Part shown: piece after piece, positions 1 to 8,880 of the stretch
Layout of the letters: the number at the start of each line of letters is the position of its first letter
How positions within the stretch are numbered: the first letter of the stretch is position 1
Assembly: GCF_900107845.1 (NCBI RefSeq)
Contig: NZ_FNRM01000004.1
Location: 197,471 to 261,470, forward strand
From: Alkalimonas amylolytica
Lineage (GTDB): Bacteria; Pseudomonadota; Gammaproteobacteria; Enterobacterales; Alteromonadaceae
DNA length: 64,000 bases
Reading direction: 5' to 3'
Made by a program: the position numbers and the translations under genes
Notes under the pieces: generated by a model
Seen by the model: the letters and a program-made list of their open reading frames with translations, nothing else
What the model was told of the DNA's origin: nothing
Databases searched by the model: none

Positions 1-2310
1 GTTGGTCAGGTTGGTTGCCCAAAGCCGCACATCCCAGTTGTCTTTACCCAGGCCCAGATTGGCGCTAAAGGTGGTAAAAGACGGATACTCAAAGGTCGCC
101 GCATCCGGATTATCCTGACGGTCGTTTTGCACCTTGCCAACATAGCGGCCATTGACACTGCCCCAGAGTGACATGCCATTGTCCAGATCCGCAGTGTAGC
201 GCAGGCCAAAGTTATGCCGCCACTTCGGGTTGCCGCCTAAAGAACCTCCTTTCATCCAGGTGCGGCATTCGTTGTTGGCGACGCTTTCTTCGTACACGCA
301 CTTGGTAACGGTTTCATCCCAGGTGCCTTTGGTGGTCGCGGTGGAATAGGTCAGCATCAGATTATCGGTCAGATAATAGCGCATGCTAAGCTCGGCACCC
401 CGGGTTTTCGCATCCGGTCCATTGGTGGTGCCATTGACCGGGAAAAAGTCTTCAATGGTTTGCGAGAAGTAGGTCTGCACATTGTTCCATTGAATTTGAT
501 AGACGTTGGCTTGCACAAAGAAACCATCGGCGATAAAGCCTTTCACTCCGAGCTCGAAGTTGTCGGTGGAGTCCGGCTCATAGAACTGCGCATCCTCTGC
601 TACCGGTCGGCCATTGTCTTCGCGGAAGGAGTTGGTACCGCCGCGACGATAGCCTTGTGAGTAGGTAAAGTAACCCAGGATCTCATCGCTAAAGAAGTAA
701 GCGGTATTGAATTTGAAGAAACTCTCACCGCTGCCACTGCCTTTAAAGTCGCGATCCGAATCAGTCGGGCCCAAGTAATCACGGATAAAGCCAGAGCCAA
801 TATCGGTGTAATTAAACACCCGGGCACCGACCGTCACATTCCACTTTTCCGTGATGTCGTACCCCACTTCACCAAAAAAAGCCGTTTCTTTGTACTTACT
901 GCCTAAATCCTCACGGTAGCCCTCGCCGACATTGCCGCCGGCTGTCGCGCGGTCGAAACCAAGCCAGGACACCTGGCTGGCAATTTCATCCAGCCGCTCA
1001 AACCATTCAGAGAACTTGTAGTTACGGCGCTGATTGGTGTGGTAAACCCCAACAATCCAGCTCCAGGGGCCTTCAATATTGGAGGTTAAACGGCTTTCAT
1101 GGCTGATACCACGGTAGCTGTTGTCAAAGGTCATGTAGGCCGAGTCGTTGCCATCGGCCAGTGCCAGGCCCGGCACCCAACCATAAAAGCTGTTACCGGC
1201 ACCGGCGTAATCGGCCTGGCCAACGCTGCTATCGCGATAATTGGCCGTGCTGCTGCTTAAGGTGGCAAAGCCTAAATCCCAATCCAGATCAATCGAGTCC
1301 ATTTTCAGGTCACGATCGGCAAACTCGGCAAAGCGCGATACCACAGTGCGGTCATTGTACTGAAAAGGGGTATCAAAAGAGGTAAAGGTACAGTCCTCAA
1401 TGCCTTCGCATGCCCGGTTTACCGGTAAGCGGCTGGCGCCACGGGTACCATTTGCCAACTGATCCTGCTGGGTGCGGCTGTACTTTAACCGCAGGTCATC
1501 GCTAACTTGCCACAGCAAAGTTAAACGGCCACCGGTGACTTCCTGCCAGTCATCGCGCTTGTACAGGGTTTGATCCGGGTTCGGATTGCCGGGGAAACCT
1601 TCACCCGGAGCAATCCAGCTTGGATTCACCTGACGATCGGTAAAGCCTTTTTCATCCAACCGCGCCAGCGATAAGCGAGCGGCGAAACGTTCGCCCATCG
1701 GAATATTGAACACCACATCGGTGTCGTTGCTGATGCCACCGCCTTTGGTTTGATAAAAATTGGTATTAAAATCAAATTGGAACTCTTCCAGCACCGGCTC
1801 ATTGGTGATGTAACGAATGGTGCCGCCCAAGCTACCGGCCCCATACAGGGTGCCTTGCGGGCCAATCAGCTGCTCAACCCGGGCGACATCTTTGATGCGG
1901 TAATTGATGTTCGGTAAAGGCGTGGCATCCAGATAGTAGGCCATGGTGGTGCGGATAAACTGCTGCAGGTTGTTGGCATTGACCCCGGCGACATTCAGGC
2001 CACGCACCGAGACCGAATCAGCAAAACGGGCACTGTTATCCGGCGCATGAATTTCCACACTGTCGGCAATCAAGTCTTTTAAATTGCCAATGTTGTTTTC
2101 ACGCAACTCAGCTTCGGTCATCGCTGTGATATTCATCGGAATTTCCGATGCCATCTTGGGGCGACCAGTGCCAGTTACTGTGATCCGCTCAATGGATTGT
2201 GCTTTTTTCTGCTCGTCTTCGCCTTGCTCGGCTTCGGTGGCGATAACGGCCCCGGACACCAGCATGGCTGATATCCATACGCTAAGTTCTCGTTTTTTAA
2301 ATGGTAACAT
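1..2310 (-). CDS. TonB-dependent outer-membrane receptor (C-terminus beyond window)
   Basis: The frame is open from an ATG at 2310 to the left edge, giving 770 codons without a stop. The N-terminus has a signal-like segment, then a TonB-box-like stretch (SIERITVTGTGR) and a plug domain with the usual VSVRGLNV, VEQLIGPQGTLYGAG and GGTIRYIT motifs at about residues 40-160. The rest alternates aromatic beta-strands as in a 22-strand barrel. The last strands are missing because the window ends. The start has a good ribosome site (AGGAAGGAAA). It is divergent from a LysR gene that may control it. Substrate unknown; the long-loop type resembles receptors for organic ligands more than classical siderophore receptors. 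Confidence 0.9.
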   Translation of the reverse strand, partial: MLPFKKRELSVWISAMLVSGAVIATEAEQGEDEQKKAQSIERITVTGTGRPKMASEIPMNITAMTEAELRENNIGNLKDLIADSVEIHAPDNSARFADSVSVRGLNVAGVNANNLQQFIRTTMAYYLDATPLPNINYRIKDVARVEQLIGPQGTLYGAGSLGGTIRYITNEPVLEEFQFDFNTNFYQTKGGGISNDTDVVFNIPMGERFAARLSLARLDEKGFTDRQVNPSWIAPGEGFPGNPNPDQTLYKRDDWQEVTGGRLTLLWQVSDDLRLKYSRTQQDQLANGTRGASRLPVNRACEGIEDCTFTSFDTPFQYNDRTVVSRFAEFADRDLKMDSIDLDWDLGFATLSSSTANYRDSSVGQADYAGAGNSFYGWVPGLALADGNDSAYMTFDNSYRGISHESRLTSNIEGPWSWIVGVYHTNQRRNYKFSEWFERLDEIASQVSWLGFDRATAGGNVGEGYREDLGSKYKETAFFGEVGYDITEKWNVTVGARVFNYTDIGSGFIRDYLGPTDSDRDFKGSGSGESFFKFNTAYFFSDEILGYFTYSQGYRRGGTNSFREDNGRPVAEDAQFYEPDSTDNFELGVKGFIADGFFVQANVYQIQWNNVQTYFSQTIEDFFPVNGTTNGPDAKTRGAELSMRYYLTDNLMLTYSTATTKGTWDETVTKCVYEESVANNECRTWMKGGSLGGNPKWRHNFGLRYTADLDNGMSLWGSVNGRYVGKVQNDRQDNPDAATFEYPSFTTFSANLGLGKDNWDVRLWATNLTN

Positions 2311-2472
2311 GCTGAATTTCCTTCCTGTTGCCCGGCTATTGTTTTAATGTACAAGCAAATAAATCCTGCTACATTGATGAATTCTTGCTCGCCGATGGTC
2401 AGGATTAACCAGTTCAACATTCACTGTACAGTTAGTTTCTATAGGTTTAAGCGATAGTTCGAGGTAGGTGGG
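2311..2472. promoter_or_regulatory. Divergent promoter region, TonB receptor / LysR
   Basis: These 162 bases separate the starts of the leftward TonB receptor and the rightward LysR gene, so both promoters must lie here. A LysR regulator usually binds such a shared region. I could not single out a convincing operator or -10/-35 pair. Confidence 0.5.
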
Positions 2473-3372
2473 ATGCAGCTTTCATTTGAACAACTTCAGG
2501 CATTTCTTACCACGGTTGAGACTGGCAGCTTTTCTGCCGCAGCGCGAAAGCTGGGGAAAGCACAGTCGTCGATCAGTGGTCTGATCAGCAATCTGGAAAT
2601 TGATGTCGGTTTTGAAGTATTTGATCGCAGCAAACGCACGCCCCCCCTAACGGCCGAAGGCCTAGCACTGCTGAACGACATCAAATCGGTGCTAAAAAGC
2701 TACAACAACCTGCTGCACCGCATTCAAAATTTAAATCAGGATGTCGAAACTGAAATTGCGCTGGCCTTTGATGATATGGCCCTGCCGGTGGAGATGATTC
2801 TGGCGGTTGCCAGCGAATTTAAAGAGCAATTCCCAAATACCGCCCTGATGCTGCTTAAAGCCAGCCACCACCAGGGCTATCAGCTGATCCAAAACGGCGA
2901 GGTGGACCTGGCCATAGCCATCAGCCAGGATGACTACCCGGAAGAGTGCGCTTTTCGGGGTATTTCCCATGTGCATTATGGCACCGTAGTCAGCAGCAAC
3001 CACCCATTGGCACAGCTGGCTTCAGTAACCCCCTACGATTTATCGCAGTACCGCCATCTGCGCATTACCGATCCGGCCAGTGGTTTTCGCCGCTTCGACT
3101 CGGACTTATCCACCAATATCTGGTTTACCAACAGCTCCACCTTGCTGATCCAGGCGGTGCAACAAGGCTTTGGTTGGGCCGAATTGCCACTGAATTTAAT
3201 CAAGCCGCAACTGCGAAGTGGCGAGCTGATCAAACTTCCTACCAGCCATCAAGCGGTGTCTTTTCCGCATTGCGTCGATATGATTTGGAAAAGCGAAGGC
3301 CCGGTAGGCCAAGGGCTGCAATGGCTGCTGGATAGACTGACCGAACACGGCATCGCCTTTAGTAAGCAATAA
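2473..3372 (+). CDS. LysR-family transcriptional regulator
   Basis: A 299-residue protein of standard LysR length. The N-terminus holds the winged helix-turn-helix (MQLSFEQLQAFLTTVETGSF, then SAAARKLGKAQSSISGLISN and FEVFDRSKR), and residues of about 90-290 form the effector-binding fold. The ATG follows a GAGGTAGGTGGG ribosome site. It is divergent from the TonB receptor and upstream of an aminotransferase on the same strand, so it may regulate either or both. The effector is unknown. Confidence 0.92.
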   Translation: MQLSFEQLQAFLTTVETGSFSAAARKLGKAQSSISGLISNLEIDVGFEVFDRSKRTPPLTAEGLALLNDIKSVLKSYNNLLHRIQNLNQDVETEIALAFDDMALPVEMILAVASEFKEQFPNTALMLLKASHHQGYQLIQNGEVDLAIAISQDDYPEECAFRGISHVHYGTVVSSNHPLAQLASVTPYDLSQYRHLRITDPASGFRRFDSDLSTNIWFTNSSTLLIQAVQQGFGWAELPLNLIKPQLRSGELIKLPTSHQAVSFPHCVDMIWKSEGPVGQGLQWLLDRLTEHGIAFSKQ

Positions 3373-3435
3373 CCCCCATCCGGGGGTGCGCTTAACGCGA
3401 CCCCTTGCCTGTACAGGGAATGCTGTTGCCCAGCT

Positions 3436-3460
3436 GCCTTGGTTATAACTGGACCAAGGC
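3436..3460. promoter_or_regulatory. Perfect 8-bp inverted repeat upstream of aminotransferase
   Basis: GCCTTGGT (3436-3443) and ACCAAGGC (3453-3460) are exact inverted copies, 9 bases apart, ending 32 bases before the aminotransferase start. There is no following T-run, so an operator is more likely than a terminator. Its right half contains CTGGACCA, which resembles boxes bound by some MocR-type regulators; that link is a guess. Confidence 0.45.
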
Positions 3461-3492
3461 CCGATGTGGGCAAACTGCTACAGGAAACCACC

Positions 3493-4917
3493 ATGACTTT
3501 GCACAGCGCAGCCACCAGCACCGACCAGTTGGTCGAGTTGGATAAACAGCATTTCACCCACCCCTGGACGGTGTTCGATGTATTCGCCGAACAAGGCGCT
3601 TTGCCGATCGCCAGCGCCGATGGTTGTTACATCACCGACAGCAATGGCAAGCGTTACCTGGATGCTGTGGGTGGACTTTGGTGCACCAACATTGGTTTGG
3701 GTCGCACCGAAATGGCCGATGCCATTGCCGAGCAGTGCCGTACCATGGCCTTTGCCAACCCCTTTGTTGATATGACCAATATCCCGGCAACCCAACTGGC
3801 TGCCAAACTGGCCGAACTGGCACCGGGCGATCTGAATCATGTTATTTTCACCTGCGGCGGCTCGACCGCAGTGGATAGCTCCTACCGCTTAATTCAGTAC
3901 TACCAGAACTGTCGTGGCAAACCTGAGAAAAAGCATATTCTATCGCGCAAAAACTCCTACCATGGCAGCACCTATTTATCGATGTCGATTGGTGGCAAAG
4001 CGGGGGATCATCCGCCGGAGTTTGACTTTATTAAGGACTTTATTCACCACCTGTCCTGCCCCAATTATTACCGGGCACCGGCTGGCTTGTCGGAAACCGA
4101 CTATTTGCAGCTGCTGCTGCAGGAAATGGAAGAGCGCATCCTGCAGCTAGGGCCTGAACGCATTGCCGCTTTTTATGCCGAGCCTGTGTTCGGTGCCGGT
4201 GGCGTTATTGTGCCACCAGCGGGCTATCATCATGCGACCTGGGCCCTATGCAAAAAATACGATATTTTGTATGTCTCCGATGAGGTGGTCACCTCCTTTG
4301 GCCGGCTCGGCCATTGGTTTGCCTCCTGGGATCTGTTTGGTATTAAACCGGATATCATTACCACCGCCAAAGGCATCACCTCCGGCTATCAGCCACTGGG
4401 AGCCTGCATCTACTCCGACCGCATTCATCAGGTAATTAGCGAACCGGGCCATGGCCGCTGCTTTGCCCATGGCTTTACCTACTCCGGCCATCCGGTTGCC
4501 TGCGCCGCTGCGTTGAAAAATATTGAGATTATCGAGCGCGAACAATTGCTGCAGCGGGTGCAGCAGATAGGCCCCTATTTTCAGCAGCAGATGAAAACGC
4601 TGGAAGATTTGCCGATTGTTGGTCAGGTGCGTGGCCAGCAATTGATGGTCTGTGTCGAGAATGTGCGTGATAAAGTCAGCAAAGCCTTGTTCCCGGAGGA
4701 GCTGGATATTGGCAAGCGCATTGCCGATCATGCCGAAGACTTAGGCCTGATTGTCCGGCCCATCGTGCATTTGAATGTGATGTCGCCGCCCCTAACCATC
4801 ACCAAAGCGCAGGTCGATACCATTGTTGCAACCCTGCGCCAGGCAATTGAGCGCACCATCGTCGATTTGCAGGCAGAAGGTCACTTGCCAGCCAGCCAGC
4901 AACAAAAACGAGCTTAA
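3493..4917 (+). CDS. Class III (omega) aminotransferase, PLP-dependent
   Basis: A 474-residue fold-type I aminotransferase. The frame extends further upstream, but the ATG at 3493 has the only good ribosome site (AGGAAA) and gives a normal N-terminus. Visible motifs are LDAVGGLWC near residue 60, YHGSTYLSMS for cofactor phosphate contact, the Asp of LYVSDEVVTSFGR, and the PLP lysine in TTAKGITSGY at about residue 293. The layout matches the group of putrescine-, beta-alanine- and other omega-amine:pyruvate aminotransferases such as SpuC. Amine specificity cannot be read from sequence; polyamine use would fit the guanidinobutyrate genes elsewhere in the window. Confidence 0.88.
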   Translation: MTLHSAATSTDQLVELDKQHFTHPWTVFDVFAEQGALPIASADGCYITDSNGKRYLDAVGGLWCTNIGLGRTEMADAIAEQCRTMAFANPFVDMTNIPATQLAAKLAELAPGDLNHVIFTCGGSTAVDSSYRLIQYYQNCRGKPEKKHILSRKNSYHGSTYLSMSIGGKAGDHPPEFDFIKDFIHHLSCPNYYRAPAGLSETDYLQLLLQEMEERILQLGPERIAAFYAEPVFGAGGVIVPPAGYHHATWALCKKYDILYVSDEVVTSFGRLGHWFASWDLFGIKPDIITTAKGITSGYQPLGACIYSDRIHQVISEPGHGRCFAHGFTYSGHPVACAAALKNIEIIEREQLLQRVQQIGPYFQQQMKTLEDLPIVGQVRGQQLMVCVENVRDKVSKALFPEELDIGKRIADHAEDLGLIVRPIVHLNVMSPPLTITKAQVDTIVATLRQAIERTIVDLQAEGHLPASQQQKRA

Positions 4918-5035
4918 CACGGTAGTTTCAGCTACATACTTTCATCGGTCTGGCCGATGGAAGCTCATTTGCCGTCGCAGCTGCATACGGCTTAAGCTGA
5001 AACGAACACCGCCAGTACCACAGCAAAGAGGTTTT

Positions 5036-6127
5036 ATGCATATATTCTCAGGTCGCCCCCTTCTGCTGTTTTGCGCTGCTTCCTTTTTGATTGGCTGTCA
5101 CAGCATGCAACCACAAACACAGCAACCAGCTTACCAGTCAGCCGTGCCTTTCTTCAGTCAGCTGGACAATCAACACCGGCCTCATGCCAGTTGCAGTCTG
5201 ACCTCGCTGGCGATGATCACCAGCTATTTTGACATCACCGCAACCAGTGCCAGCAGCACGGTCTCCGATCAGTTGTATCAGCGCTTTGGTTTGCTGCAAA
5301 CGGTGCCGGCACTGCAGCAGGGCTTTAACACCCTGGCCATCGAAGCAGGCAGCCCGATGCGGGCGCATAGCCTGGAGCAAGGAACCCTGACCCAATTACG
5401 CGCCGAGCTGGCCGCCGGGCGCCCGGTGATCGTGCATGGCTGGTTTACCCAACCGGGCCATATCGTGGTGGTGACCGGTTTTGAAGATGGGCACTACATC
5501 GTGCACGACCCTTACGGTCAGTGGAACCTGGAAAAATGGGGCCGCTACGACAGCACGGTATCGGGGAAAAACATCCGCTACCCGCAAGCGGCTTTTGAGC
5601 ATGCCATCAATGACAATGGTACCGGCGATGATCTTTGGCTGCATCTGTTTCGCAGCACCAACGACTGGCCAGCCATCGGCCAGCAAATAAGCCAGACAGC
5701 CCTGCTCTGGCAAGGCCAGGATTACCGGGTGGGCCAGGCCGAGCAATGCATGAACTGGACCCGCACTGTGCTGCAAGCAGCTTGCGGCCAGCATTTTGCC
5801 GAGCTGCAAACTCAGGTGCCCTGGGACCTGCACCTGTTAGGCCCGGACGATCAACTGCATCCCACCCATGCGGATTCCTTAGCCAGCGAGGAGTTTGGCA
5901 AAAAAATCAGCCGTATTGAACAGCTCAAAGCCGGCGATCTGGTGTTTTTGCAAAACACCTATGGCAACTGGGCTGAAGGCGTGATCACCCATGTTGGCAT
6001 CGCCACCGGCAACGGCCAGTACATTCACCGGGTCACCTCCAATAAAGGGGTGGTGAAAACCGAAGCCATTCCGACGAAGGATTTTCAGGCTGGCTTACGC
6101 TTAAAGCCAGAGCTGTGTGTGCTGTGA
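5036..6127 (+). CDS. Lipoprotein with C39-like and NlpC/P60-like peptidase domains
   Basis: The ATG at 5036 follows AAAGAGG and gives a signal peptide with lipobox LIGC (lipid cysteine 21); a longer upstream extension would overlap the aminotransferase and is rejected. The N-terminal half resembles Peptidase_C39_2: catalytic-type Cys53 in HASCSLTSL, His in QPGHIVVVTGF, and VHDPYG. The C-terminal third resembles NlpC/P60: Cys in AEQCMNWTRTVL, then GDLVFL and His in ITHVGIATGNGQYIHR. I infer a membrane-anchored periplasmic protein acting on cell-wall or other peptides. Having both papain-like modules in one chain is unusual. Its stop abuts the stop of the convergent response regulator. Confidence 0.8.
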   Translation: MHIFSGRPLLLFCAASFLIGCHSMQPQTQQPAYQSAVPFFSQLDNQHRPHASCSLTSLAMITSYFDITATSASSTVSDQLYQRFGLLQTVPALQQGFNTLAIEAGSPMRAHSLEQGTLTQLRAELAAGRPVIVHGWFTQPGHIVVVTGFEDGHYIVHDPYGQWNLEKWGRYDSTVSGKNIRYPQAAFEHAINDNGTGDDLWLHLFRSTNDWPAIGQQISQTALLWQGQDYRVGQAEQCMNWTRTVLQAACGQHFAELQTQVPWDLHLLGPDDQLHPTHADSLASEEFGKKISRIEQLKAGDLVFLQNTYGNWAEGVITHVGIATGNGQYIHRVTSNKGVVKTEAIPTKDFQAGLRLKPELCVL

Positions 6128-6769
6128 TTAAATGATGCCGGCATCAATAGCAGATAAAACAGCCCGGGTCCGGTCCCGAACACCAAGTTTAGCCAGAATA
6201 GCGGACACCTGATTTTTGACGGTCCCTTCAGATTTAAACAGCGCTTCAGCAATTTCACGGTTGCTAAGGCCTGAAGCCATTAACCGCAACACTTCTATTT
6301 CTTTGTTGGTCATGGCTTCAACCATAGGGCAACGCTCATAACCCTGCGCAACGCCTTGCAAACTGAGCATGATTTTTTCTGTCACTGCGGGCTGGATCAT
6401 GGTTTTGCCATTTCTTACCGCTACAATGCAATCGACCAACCGATCCAGGCTGACATCTTTCAGTAAATAGCCTTTGGCGCCGGCCTGCATCGCCTGCATC
6501 ACCACACCCTGTTCATCGAAGGTGGTTAACATAATCACAGGTGGCGCAGGGTCAAACTGCTGAAACCGACGCAACGCCTCAATACCACTCATCTGCGGCA
6601 TACGGATATCCATCAGGATCACATCTGGCTGGACGACAACAAACTTTTCCAGAGCTTCTTGAGCTGAGGCTGCTTCAGCCAGCACCCGAACCTGCTCGGA
6701 CAATTGCAGTAAACTGGCAATGCCTTGTCGCACCAAGGTTTGATCGTCCACTACCATGACGCCTATCAC
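6128..6769 (-). CDS. NarL/FixJ-type response regulator
   Basis: 213 residues: receiver domain 1-120 with acidic pair D8-D9, phospho-acceptor Asp54 in DVILMDIRMP and the conserved Lys in GYLLKD, then a LuxR-type helix-turn-helix near 145-205 (LTNKEIEVLRLMASGLSN is closely matched; SEGTVKNQVSAILAKLGVRDR). Its start overlaps the end of the kinase gene by four bases, so the two are co-translated. It probably activates targets from the divergent 7.9-8.0 kb region and itself. The signal is unknown. Confidence 0.93.
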   Translation of the reverse strand: MIGVMVVDDQTLVRQGIASLLQLSEQVRVLAEAASAQEALEKFVVVQPDVILMDIRMPQMSGIEALRRFQQFDPAPPVIMLTTFDEQGVVMQAMQAGAKGYLLKDVSLDRLVDCIVAVRNGKTMIQPAVTEKIMLSLQGVAQGYERCPMVEAMTNKEIEVLRLMASGLSNREIAEALFKSEGTVKNQVSAILAKLGVRDRTRAVLSAIDAGII

Positions 6770-7899
6770 GCTGTGCCCTCCGGCAAACTAATGACAATCG
6801 TAAAACCATCAGCTTGCCGTTGATAGCTGAATTGCCCCGAAAGCGCCTCGATACGCCGACGCATCCCTGTTAAGCCTTGCCCTTCCATGATCGGTGTGGC
6901 TGTTTCGCCGTTGTCCTGAATGCGCAGTCGAAGCTGCTGGTCGGCCCGGCTTAACACTACCTGCATCTGATCTGCTGTACTATGACGCAACGCGTTGCTG
7001 ATCGCTTCCTGAGTTATCCGTAAGATGGCTTCTGCTTGCTGAACATTGTCTATACCTGCTTTAAGCTCATTGATCCAGGCCACCCGAAGCCTTGGCAAGC
7101 CATCCAGTAACTGCCTAATAGCTTCATCGATATCAAGGCCATGGTTATCATTCATGTCGTACACGCTTTGTCGCACATCCGCGAGCAGTAAGCGTGCCAG
7201 CTGATAGCATTGCTGCAACTGCGGTGTGAGCGGCTCGGAGCTTTGTCGCATTGCTACCTGCAAATGAATACTCAACACAGTTAAGTGATGCCCCATTACA
7301 TCATGCAATTCCTGAGCAATGCGATGTCGCTCACTAAAGCGACTCGCATCGCTCAACAGTAACTGGGTGGCTTTTAATTCTCTATTCGCTTGCTCAGCAG
7401 CATGCCTGGCTGCAGTTTCTCTTTGGATAGCAGCAACCATCAAGATGGCAAATAAACAAAAACTCCAGTATAGCAGCGCACTAATCCAGGCTGCGCCGTG
7501 TTGCCAGTAGAACTGATAAATAAGCCACATAGGCAACATGGCAAGCATGCTAAGTATAAGTACAGTTTTGATTGGAATATAAAAAGCGATCTGCGCCACA
7601 AGGATGATCAGAAAAATGGCGACAAATGAAAAAGGGACCAACGCAAATAGCCCCAGCACACACAGATAACACAGGCCTATCTGCAGCATACAGCGCTTTT
7701 TCTGGGCAGGGCTATGCAGCTCATCGGGCAAGCTCATTGCGAGTGCACCAAATAGCAGAAACAGCACAGAAATGGCAATCAGGCTGCTATCAGACGTATC
7801 TCTCCTTAGCATCAGCAATAGAGTGCCACTACTAACCAACAACCAGGTCAGTAGTGCAGCCAGATGCTCTAAGGTGAGACGGGAAGCTATCATTTTCAT
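6766..7899 (-). CDS. Membrane histidine kinase, HisKA_3 (DesK/NarX-like)
   Basis: 377 residues. The N-terminal half (about 10-160) holds several hydrophobic segments and no large periplasmic domain, so the sensor is membrane-embedded as in DesK-like kinases. The dimerisation motif with the phospho-histidine is RIAQELHDVMGHHLTVLS, followed by an HATPase_c domain (ITQEAISNALRHS as N-box, GQGLTGMRRRIEAL as G-box). It is the partner of the overlapping response regulator. The divergent membrane protein gene at 8036 shares its promoter region and is a likely target. Confidence 0.92.
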   Translation of the reverse strand: MKMIASRLTLEHLAALLTWLLVSSGTLLLMLRRDTSDSSLIAISVLFLLFGALAMSLPDELHSPAQKKRCMLQIGLCYLCVLGLFALVPFSFVAIFLIILVAQIAFYIPIKTVLILSMLAMLPMWLIYQFYWQHGAAWISALLYWSFCLFAILMVAAIQRETAARHAAEQANRELKATQLLLSDASRFSERHRIAQELHDVMGHHLTVLSIHLQVAMRQSSEPLTPQLQQCYQLARLLLADVRQSVYDMNDNHGLDIDEAIRQLLDGLPRLRVAWINELKAGIDNVQQAEAILRITQEAISNALRHSTADQMQVVLSRADQQLRLRIQDNGETATPIMEGQGLTGMRRRIEALSGQFSYQRQADGFTIVISLPEGTA

Positions 7900-8035
7900 C
7901 AGCTCATTATGTCATTTTATTTCTACACAGCCATAGGCCATTCGTCATGTTTTAAGTCATGACTTTCAGGACTCTTTTCAGTAGCAATAGCAAGCTACTC
8001 TGGTGCAGATTCGAAAGATAACGAAGGATAATCAC

Positions 8036-8794
8036 ATGCAAAGCCTGAATCATTTACTCACCTTGCACCAGTCGCTATTTTATTTACACATCATTGCAGG
8101 CTCAATGGCACTGCTGCTGTTTTGGCTACCCCTGTTGTGTAAGAAAGGAGCCCTCAATCACCGTCGTTTCGGGCAATATTACACAGGCTGTATGTATACG
8201 GTCATTGGCTCCACCTTCTTGCTCTGTATCATGGTGCTATGGGATCCGGTGTTTTATAAGGGCCAACACCTAGCCTCACAAGACATGCACGCTGCCTTTA
8301 GCCAACGGGTACGCTTATTTTTTGGTTTTCTGATGTATCTTGGTTTTCTGGTCTACTGTGGCCTTAATACCAGTCAGATGATGCTAAAACATAAACAAAA
8401 TCACAAAGCACTGAAAACACCTTTGTATATAGGTACCCAATTGCTAATGGGGATAGGCGGGCTGGTACTGCTGAGTGTTGGTATCTATTTTCAGCAGGTG
8501 CTGCACATGGCTTTTGGTGTCATTGGTATGATGTCTGCCATACAGACCTTACGCTACCCATTGAAACAGCAAGTGTCGCCCAACCAATGGTTGATTGAGC
8601 ATTTCAGTGCCATGATTGGTACCGGTATTGCTGCCTACACCGCCTTTTTCACCTTTGGAGCACGACGGCTGTTGGAGTTGGGTGAATGGCAGTTGGTAGT
8701 TTGGTTTTTGCCCGCTATTGTCGGTACCATAGCTATCACCTGGCTATCGAGAACCCATCAGGTAAAAATCTTTACTCTTCAATCAGATAAATAG
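8036..8794 (+). CDS. Multi-pass membrane protein, DUF2306-like
   Basis: 252 residues from an ATG preceded by GAAGGATAA; an in-frame start 33 bases earlier lacks a ribosome site. There are seven or so hydrophobic segments. The opening stretch (HIIAGSMALLLFW, then KKGALNHRRFGQYYTGCMY) matches the pattern of DUF2306-type proteins, with conserved His and Gly between the first two helices. Function unknown. It faces away from the kinase/regulator pair, so it may be part of the response controlled by that pair. Confidence 0.65.
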   Translation: MQSLNHLLTLHQSLFYLHIIAGSMALLLFWLPLLCKKGALNHRRFGQYYTGCMYTVIGSTFLLCIMVLWDPVFYKGQHLASQDMHAAFSQRVRLFFGFLMYLGFLVYCGLNTSQMMLKHKQNHKALKTPLYIGTQLLMGIGGLVLLSVGIYFQQVLHMAFGVIGMMSAIQTLRYPLKQQVSPNQWLIEHFSAMIGTGIAAYTAFFTFGARRLLELGEWQLVVWFLPAIVGTIAITWLSRTHQVKIFTLQSDK

Positions 8795-8880
8795 AAAGCA
8801 CGCCTTAACTGAGCCAAGCTTGATTTAGAGGCATATTCTGTCATAGTGAATTAACTCCGTTAAACGATAATGATTACTAT

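Noticed and set aside
3376-3390. GC hairpin (CCCCC-ATC-CGGGGG-like) after the LysR gene
   Set aside because: Short stem and no T-run; not strong enough to call a terminator.
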